This document shows, one piece after another, positions 58,844-64,000 of a DNA stretch of 64,000 nt. The notes below the pieces were generated by a model. It was not told where the DNA came from. It saw nothing but the letters and a program-made list of their open reading frames with translations, and did not search any database. Made by a program: the position numbers and the translations under genes. The DNA is taken from assembly GCF_014192745.1 (NCBI RefSeq), contig NZ_JACHYJ010000004.1, forward strand, positions 1 through 64,000, read 5' to 3'. The DNA is from Luteimonas sp. RC10 (GTDB lineage: Bacteria; Pseudomonadota; Gammaproteobacteria; Xanthomonadales; Xanthomonadaceae). How positions within the stretch are numbered: the first letter of the stretch is position 1; every line of letters starts with the position of its first letter.

Positions 58844-59296
58844 TCAGCCCGCGCCGATGCGGGCGAAGAACGCCTCGCCGGTCAGACTCTCGTCCGGGTC
58901 GGCGAGGCTGTACCAGTCGGGCTTGGCATCGATAAAGATCTCGAGCGCGAAATGCGCCTCCGGGATCGCATCGAACACCCCCGCGGCGACGTAATGCTGG
59001 CCATCGCGGGTGGTCGCAAAGAACAGGCTGCTGCCGCAGGTCGCACAGAACGCGCGTTCGGCCCAGTCGGAGGACGCGAACCTGCGCACCAGCGCCTCGC
59101 CGGCCTCGATGCGCAAAGCGGTGCCCACCGGCAGCAGCAGCGCCGAGCTGCCGTGGAAACGGCGGCAGGCCCCGCAGTGGCAGGCATGCACCTCGCGGGT
59201 GCCGGCGGGCACGCTCAGGACCACCCCGCCGCACAGGCAACGGCCTTGCAGTCGCGCCGCCTCATCCTGTTCGTGCATGGCCCAGGCCTCGGTCAC
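58844..59296 (-). CDS. GFA-family zinc protein
   Basis: 150 residues from GTG 59296, overlapping the era stop; ATG 59278 is an alternative. Zinc ligands appear as [10 protein letters not shown] and [11 protein letters not shown] and [11 protein letters not shown], the CENP-V/GFA pattern. The family was named for glutathione-dependent formaldehyde activation, but many members have other or unknown functions. It lies between era and recO. Confidence 0.85.
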   Translation of the reverse strand: MTEAWAMHEQDEAARLQGRCLCGGVVLSVPAGTREVHACHCGACRRFHGSSALLLPVGTALRIEAGEALVRRFASSDWAERAFCATCGSSLFFATTRDGQHYVAAGVFDAIPEAHFALEIFIDAKPDWYSLADPDESLTGEAFFARIGAG

Positions 59297-60198
59297 TCGC
59301 CGTAGCCCAGGGCCTTGAGCGCCGCCTCGTCGTCAGACCAGCCCTGGCGCACGCGCACCCAGGTCTCCAGGAACACCTTGGCGTCGAACAGCCGTTCCAT
59401 CTGCAGGCGCGCCTTGGTGCTGATGTCCTTGAGCCGCGCACCGCCCTTGCCGATGACGATCGCCTTCTGGCCGTCGCGCTCGACCCAGATCACCGCGCCG
59501 ATACGCAGCATCGCGCCATCGACCGTGAAGCTCTCGATCTCCACGGTCGTGGCATACGGCAATTCGGCGCCGAGCTGGCGCATCAACTGCTCGCGCACCA
59601 GTTCACCGGCAAGAAAGCGCTGGCTCTTGTCGGTGATCTCGTCCTCGCCATACAGCGGCGGCTGCTCGGGCAGCAGCGGCAGCACCGTCGACACCAGTTG
59701 CTGCAGGCCATTGCGCTTGAGCGCCGACAGCGGCACCACACCGGCGAACTCGCGTCCCTCGACGACCTGCTGCAGGTACGGCAGCAACGCGGTCTTGTCC
59801 TTCATCCGGTCGATCTGGTTGACCACCAGCACCACCGGCACGCCGGCGCCGCGCAGCGCATCGAACGCCAGCGTGTCCTCTTCGTCCCAGCGTCCGGCCA
59901 CCACGACCAGCAGGGCGACATCCACGCCTTCCAGCGCACCGCGTGCGGCGCGGTTCATGACCCGGTTCATCGCGCGCTTCTGCTCGCGATGGATGCCCGG
60001 GGTATCGACCAGCAGCAGTTGCCCCTCGGGCAGGGTCGCGATGCCCAGCAGACGGTGCCGGGTGGTCTGGGGTCGATTGGAGACGATGCTGACCTTGGCG
60101 CCCACGAGCGCGTTGACCAGGGTGGACTTGCCGACGTTGGGTCGACCGATGACGGCAACGAAGCCGGCGCGATGCGGCGCGGAATGGGGATCTGTCAT
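59293..60198 (-). CDS. era: GTPase Era
   Basis: 301 residues. GTPase with G1 [17 protein letters not shown]3 [10 protein letters not shown] and G4 NQID, and a C-terminal KH domain ([20 protein letters not shown]) that binds the 3' end of 16S rRNA during 30S assembly. Located downstream of rnc, the conserved order. Its stop overlaps the start of the GFA-family gene (GTGA). Confidence 0.97.
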   Translation of the reverse strand: MTDPHSAPHRAGFVAVIGRPNVGKSTLVNALVGAKVSIVSNRPQTTRHRLLGIATLPEGQLLLVDTPGIHREQKRAMNRVMNRAARGALEGVDVALLVVVAGRWDEEDTLAFDALRGAGVPVVLVVNQIDRMKDKTALLPYLQQVVEGREFAGVVPLSALKRNGLQQLVSTVLPLLPEQPPLYGEDEITDKSQRFLAGELVREQLMRQLGAELPYATTVEIESFTVDGAMLRIGAVIWVERDGQKAIVIGKGGARLKDISTKARLQMERLFDAKVFLETWVRVRQGWSDDEAALKALGYGE

Positions 60199-60251
60199 GC
60201 CGGCATTCTACGGAAAAACCCGCATCGCCCGGCGGCGACGGTCCGCCGCAC

Positions 60252-60935
60252 TCAGGTGCGGGCTTCGAGCAACGCGACCACGCCCTCGGCAGCCTGTTGT
60301 TCGGCCGCGCGGCGGGAACTGCCCTGCCCCTCGGCAGCGATCGCGGCATCGGCCAGCACACAGCGCACGATGAAAGTCCGTGCGTGTTCCTCGCCGGTCT
60401 CGGCCAGCAATTCGTAGACCGGCAGCGCACGCTGCCGCGCCTGCAGCCATTCCTGCAGCCGGGTCTTGGCATCCTTGGCGATCCGCCCGCTGGCCAGCGC
60501 CGTCAATGCGCGCTCGAACAGCGGCAACACCACCGTGCGGCAGGTGTCCAGGCCGGCATCGAGGTAGACGGCCGCGATCACCGCCTCGAGCGCGTCGGAC
60601 AGGATCGAATCGCGACGATGCCCGCCGGACTTCATCTCTCCAGGGCCCAGCACCAGACGCGCGCCCAGATCGAGGTCGCGCGCGACTGCGGCCAGCGATG
60701 ACTCGCGCACCAGTTCGGCCCGCGCCCGCGTCAGGGTGCCCTCGTCGGCGCCGGGACAGCGCGCGAACAGCGCCTCGGCGATCAACGCGCCGAGCACCGC
60801 GTCGCCGAGGAACTCCAGCCGCTCGTTGTGCGGCGCACCGGCGCTGCGGTGGGTCAGCGCCTGCGCCAGCAACCCCGGGTCGCGGAACACATGCCCTGCG
60901 AACCGGCCCTGCTGGCGATCAACCGCGCCCGCCAT
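60252..60935 (-). CDS. rnc: Ribonuclease III
   Basis: 227 residues. The RNase III domain has the signature [20 protein letters not shown], with active-site acidic residues also near [15 protein letters not shown]. The C-terminal dsRNA-binding domain ([40 protein letters not shown]) is intact. It processes rRNA precursors and dsRNA. The start overlaps the end of the DUF4845 gene by 17 bp. Confidence 0.97.
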   Translation of the reverse strand: MAGAVDRQQGRFAGHVFRDPGLLAQALTHRSAGAPHNERLEFLGDAVLGALIAEALFARCPGADEGTLTRARAELVRESSLAAVARDLDLGARLVLGPGEMKSGGHRRDSILSDALEAVIAAVYLDAGLDTCRTVVLPLFERALTALASGRIAKDAKTRLQEWLQARQRALPVYELLAETGEEHARTFIVRCVLADAAIAAEGQGSSRRAAEQQAAEGVVALLEART

Positions 60936-61299
60936 CGCCTGCGAACGTCTGGGTGGCCTGGAAACGGCCGACCACGTCGAGATTGCCGATCAACGGCTTG
61001 CGCGCTTCGTAGTTCACGTCCATGCGCAGGCCTTCGGGCACGCGGGTGATCGTCACGTCCTGGGGCTTGACGGTCTCCGCATAGCTGATCTGCAGCCGAC
61101 GGAAAAACAGCTCGCGGATCCGCGCGGTGTCCGCACTGGCGATGCCCGGCTCGGCCGCCAGGCCCTTGAGCGCGGAGCGCACGCTGTAGTACTCCGAATA
61201 CATCGGAAACAGCTTCATGCCCACATAGGCGAAGAAGCCGATGAGCGCCAGCACGACGACGAAGCCCAGCAAGGTGATGCCGCGTTGCGTACGTTTCAT
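60919..61299 (-). CDS. DUF4845 membrane protein
   Basis: 126 residues. A short basic N-terminus, then one membrane segment (about 8-27: [20 protein letters not shown]) and a small periplasmic domain ([37 protein letters not shown]). Proteins of this family sit between lepB and rnc in many gammaproteobacteria. Function unknown. The pilin-like start ([15 protein letters not shown]) resembles a type IV prepilin methylation region but this may be coincidental. Confidence 0.88.
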   Translation of the reverse strand: MKRTQRGITLLGFVVVLALIGFFAYVGMKLFPMYSEYYSVRSALKGLAAEPGIASADTARIRELFFRRLQISYAETVKPQDVTITRVPEGLRMDVNYEARKPLIGNLDVVGRFQATQTFAGDGGRG

Positions 61300-61328
61300 G
61301 GTGTTCCCCTTAGGTCGCGTCCGCCGGC

Positions 61329-62123
61329 TCAGCGGATGCTGCTGCCGATCCGGCCCCAGTCGACCCAGCCCGGCGCCTGCGAATCGACGTTCATCCAGAT
61401 CAGGAACGCCTTGCCGCGCAGTTGGGTCTCCGGCAGCGTACCCCAGAAGCGGCCGTCGTCGCTGCGGTCGCGGTTGTCGCCCATGACGAAGTAATGGCCC
61501 TGCGGGACCTCGTAGCGTCCCTCGCCCATGTGGAACGGCGCGGCCTCGTCGATGTGCAGGATCTCGTGGCTGCGGCCAGGCATCGTCTCTTCATAGAGCG
61601 AGGCACCTGTCATCTCCGCACCGCGTCCCACGCCTTCGTAGGTCCCCAGCCGCTGGTAGCCGAACGGGGTGCCGTTGACGAAGACCTGGTTGTCGCGGAA
61701 CTCGACCGTGTCGCCCGGCAGGCCGATCACGCGCTTGATCCAGTCCTGGTCGGGGTGCTGCGGCGGGCGGAACACCACCACGTCGCCGCGTGCCGGCTCG
61801 CCGATGTCGATGACCTTCTTGTTGGTGATCGGCAACCGGATGCCGTAGCTGAACTTGTTGACCAGGATGAAGTCGCCGATCAGCAGCGTTGGCATCATCG
61901 AACTGGACGGAATGCGGAACGGCTCGGCGACGAAACTGCGCAGGATCAGCACCACGAACAGGACCGGGAAGAAGGCCTTGGCGTAGTCGACCGCGACCGG
62001 CTCCTTCTCCTCGATCAGCCCGCCGCGACGCGCGCGCCGCTTGGCCAGCACCAGCTTGTCGAGCAACCAGATGACGCCGGTCAGCAGCGTCAGGACGACC
62101 AATGCAGTCTCAAACCATTTCAT
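61329..62123 (-). CDS. lepB: Signal peptidase I
   Basis: 264 residues. Two N-terminal membrane segments (ALVVLTLLTGVIWLLDKLVL and AKAFFPVLFVVLILRSFVAE) precede the catalytic serine in PSSSMMPTLLIGDFILVNKF and the catalytic lysine region DQDWIKRVIGLPGD, then GDNRDRSDDGRFWG near the end. It removes signal peptides from secreted proteins in the inner membrane. Between lepA and the DUF4845 gene, as usual. Confidence 0.97.
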   Translation of the reverse strand: MKWFETALVVLTLLTGVIWLLDKLVLAKRRARRGGLIEEKEPVAVDYAKAFFPVLFVVLILRSFVAEPFRIPSSSMMPTLLIGDFILVNKFSYGIRLPITNKKVIDIGEPARGDVVVFRPPQHPDQDWIKRVIGLPGDTVEFRDNQVFVNGTPFGYQRLGTYEGVGRGAEMTGASLYEETMPGRSHEILHIDEAAPFHMGEGRYEVPQGHYFVMGDNRDRSDDGRFWGTLPETQLRGKAFLIWMNVDSQAPGWVDWGRIGSSIR

Positions 62124-62216
62124 GCGAGCTCCTCGGGAGCGGTGGTGCCTGATGGGCGATCGATGATCGGGAACAACGCGGCGTCGCCATGGCGCACGCC
62201 GGTCACCGACCTGCGA

Positions 62217-64000
62217 TCACGAATCACGGCTGTTGCTGAGCACCGCCAGGAACGCTTCCTGCGGGATCTCGACGCGGCCGACCTGCTTCATGCGCTTCTT
62301 GCCTTCCTTCTGCTTCTCGAGCAGCTTCTTCTTGCGCGAGATATCGCCGCCGTAGCACTTGGCCAGCACGTTCTTGCGCATCGCCTTGACCGTGGTGCGG
62401 GCGATGATCTGCGACCCCACGGCGGCCTGGATCGCGACATCGAACATCTGCCGCGGAATGAGCTCCTTCATCTTCTCGGTCAGCTCGCGGCCACGGCGGT
62501 CGGCATGCTGGCGATGGACGATCAGCGACAGCGCATCGACCTTGTCGCCGTTGATCAGCGTGTCCACGCGCACGAACGGCCCGGCCTGGAACCGCAGGAA
62601 GTGGTAGTCGAGCGAGGCGTAGCCGCGGCTGACCGACTTGAGCTTGTCGAAGAAGTCGAGCACGACCTCGGCCATCGGCAGCTCGTAGCTGATCTGGACC
62701 TGGCTGCCCAGGTAGCTGATGCCGATCTGCGTGCCGCGCTTTTCCTCGCACAGCGTGATGACGTTGCCGACGTAGTCGGGCGGGGTCAGCACGTTGGCGC
62801 GGATGATCGGCTCGCGGATCTCCTCGATCTGGTTGACCGGCGGCAGCTTGGCCGGGTTGTCGAGGCTGACGATCTCGCCGTCGGTGCGCAGCACCTCGTA
62901 GATCACCGTGGGCGCGGTACTGATCAGGTCGAGGTCGTACTCGCGCTCCAGCCGCTCCTGCACGATCTCCATGTGCAGCATGCCCAGGAACCCGCAGCGG
63001 AAACCGAAGCCCATCGCCTCCGAGCTCTCGGGCTCGAAGCGCAGCGCGGCGTCGTTGAGGCGCAGCTTCTCGAGTGCCTCGCGCAGCGCCGGATAGTCCT
63101 CGGCGTCGATCGGGAACAGGCCGGCGAACACGCGCGGCTGCATTTCCTGGAAACCGGGCAGCGGGCTGGGCGCCGGATCGCCGGCCAGGGTCAGGGTGTC
63201 GCCGACCGGCGCGCCGTGCACGTCCTTGATCGAGGCGGTGATCCAGCCCACCTCGCCGGCCCGCAGCTGCGGCAACGGCTTGCGCTTGGGCGTGAACACA
63301 CCGACGTTGTCGACCTGGTGGCTACGCCCGGTCGACATCACCAGCAGCTTGGCGCCGGGCTTGATCTCGCCCTGCATCACGCGCACCAGCGAGACCACGC
63401 CCAGGTAGTTGTCGAACCACGAGTCGATGATCAACGCCTGCAGCTTGTCGGTGTCGCGCGGCTTGGGCGGCGGGATCCGGTGCACGATCGCCTCGAGCAC
63501 CTCTTCGACGTTTAGGCCGGTCTTGGCGCTGACCGCGACCGCGTCCTCGGCATCGATGCCGATGACCGCCTCGATCTCGTTCTTGGCCCGCTCGATGTCG
63601 GCCGTGGGCAGGTCGATCTTGTTGAGCACCGGCACCACCTCGAGCCCCTGCTCGACCGCGGTGTAGCAGTTGGCGACCGACTGCGCCTCCACGCCCTGGG
63701 CCGCATCGACCACCAGCAAGGCGCCTTCGCAGGCGGCCAGCGAGCGGCTGACCTCGTAGCTGAAGTCGACGTGGCCGGGGGTGTCGATGAAGTTCAGATG
63801 GTAGGTCTGGCCATCGCGCGCGGTGTACGGCAGCGAGACCGACTGCGCCTTGATCGTGATGCCGCGCTCGCGCTCGATCGGGTTCGAGTCGAGCACCTGC
63901 GCCTCCATCTCGCGCGCCTGGAGGCCGCCGCAGAGCTGGATGATGCGGTCGGCCAGGGTCGACTTGCCGTGGTCGACGTGGGCGATGATGGAGAAGTTGC
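62217..64000 (-). CDS. lepA: Elongation factor 4 (5' end beyond the window)
   Basis: At least 594 residues are encoded; the first few lie beyond base 64000. Near the edge [20 protein letters not shown] gives the G1 motif, followed by [25 protein letters not shown] and [11 protein letters not shown]. The LepA-specific C-terminal domain ends [20 protein letters not shown] and [12 protein letters not shown]. LepA is a translational GTPase that can back-translocate ribosomes or help their assembly. First gene of the lepA-lepB-DUF4845-rnc-era block. Confidence 0.97.
   Translation of the reverse strand, partial: NFSIIAHVDHGKSTLADRIIQLCGGLQAREMEAQVLDSNPIERERGITIKAQSVSLPYTARDGQTYHLNFIDTPGHVDFSYEVSRSLAACEGALLVVDAAQGVEAQSVANCYTAVEQGLEVVPVLNKIDLPTADIERAKNEIEAVIGIDAEDAVAVSAKTGLNVEEVLEAIVHRIPPPKPRDTDKLQALIIDSWFDNYLGVVSLVRVMQGEIKPGAKLLVMSTGRSHQVDNVGVFTPKRKPLPQLRAGEVGWITASIKDVHGAPVGDTLTLAGDPAPSPLPGFQEMQPRVFAGLFPIDAEDYPALREALEKLRLNDAALRFEPESSEAMGFGFRCGFLGMLHMEIVQERLEREYDLDLISTAPTVIYEVLRTDGEIVSLDNPAKLPPVNQIEEIREPIIRANVLTPPDYVGNVITLCEEKRGTQIGISYLGSQVQISYELPMAEVVLDFFDKLKSVSRGYASLDYHFLRFQAGPFVRVDTLINGDKVDALSLIVHRQHADRRGRELTEKMKELIPRQMFDVAIQAAVGSQIIARTTVKAMRKNVLAKCYGGDISRKKKLLEKQKEGKKRMKQVGRVEIPQEAFLAVLSNSRDS

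Overview
This 64 kb window is a chromosomal segment of a very GC-rich gammaproteobacterium. The gene neighbourhoods fit the Lysobacteraceae/Xanthomonadaceae (Lysobacter, Luteimonas or Xanthomonas-like): serC-pheA-aroA, lepA-lepB-DUF4845-rnc-era-recO, lldR-lldD-dld, thioinosine phosphorylase-hpt-nagZ, and a CP4-like AroA. This placement is inference from protein character and synteny; no rRNA is present. Genes are densely packed with many 4-base ATGA-type overlaps.

Layout. 1-2.1 kb is decayed accessory DNA against a tRNA-Ser gene: an IS481-type transposase tail, an AT-rich stretch with a degenerate ORF, a decayed IS3-family element, and the N-terminus of a tyrosine integrase cut by that element. 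2.2-6.1 kb holds a LysR regulator, serS and two tandem TonB-like proteins. 6.2-10 kb is the serC-pheA-aroA operon. 10-16.4 kb has msrPQ, an FHA protein, a PHA-region protein, tRNA-Val, a small MscS protein, RidA, a DksA-like zinc protein and a flavoprotein. 16.4-23.3 kb has a dual-GAF GGDEF/EAL protein and, divergently, an ECF sigma factor with its presumed anti-sigma factor, a YigZ-like protein and an ABC exporter. 23.3-26.3 kb has an AidB-type acyl-CoA dehydrogenase and an FAD monooxygenase.

26.9-36.7 kb carries two RND efflux systems back to back around one TetR gene, with no outer-membrane factor nearby. 36.7-41.4 kb has bioD, free-methionine sulfoxide reductase, a TfoX C-terminal protein, a cobalamin riboswitch with btuB, and an NmrA-like protein. 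41.4-48.7 kb has three locally regulated units: quinone reductase/LysR, lldR-lldD-dld with twin operators, and SDR/TetR with twin operators. 48.7-54.1 kb has a cold-shock protein, purine salvage and NagZ, a FrnE-like protein, a CYTH protein and rlmD. 54.6-58.1 kb has a YdbL/YdbH-type envelope pair and a receiver-Hpt protein. 58.1-64 kb is the conserved recO-era-rnc-lepB-lepA block, lepA running off the window.

I see no CRISPR array, prophage, toxin-antitoxin pair, secretion system or biosynthetic cluster, and no convincing undescribed multi-gene system. The most unusual material is non-coding: a dispersed repeat of about 150 bp built from chained small hairpins (three copies, two of them inverted around a 23-bp-arm palindrome), and a second copy of that palindrome whose stem differs by a compensatory base-pair change.
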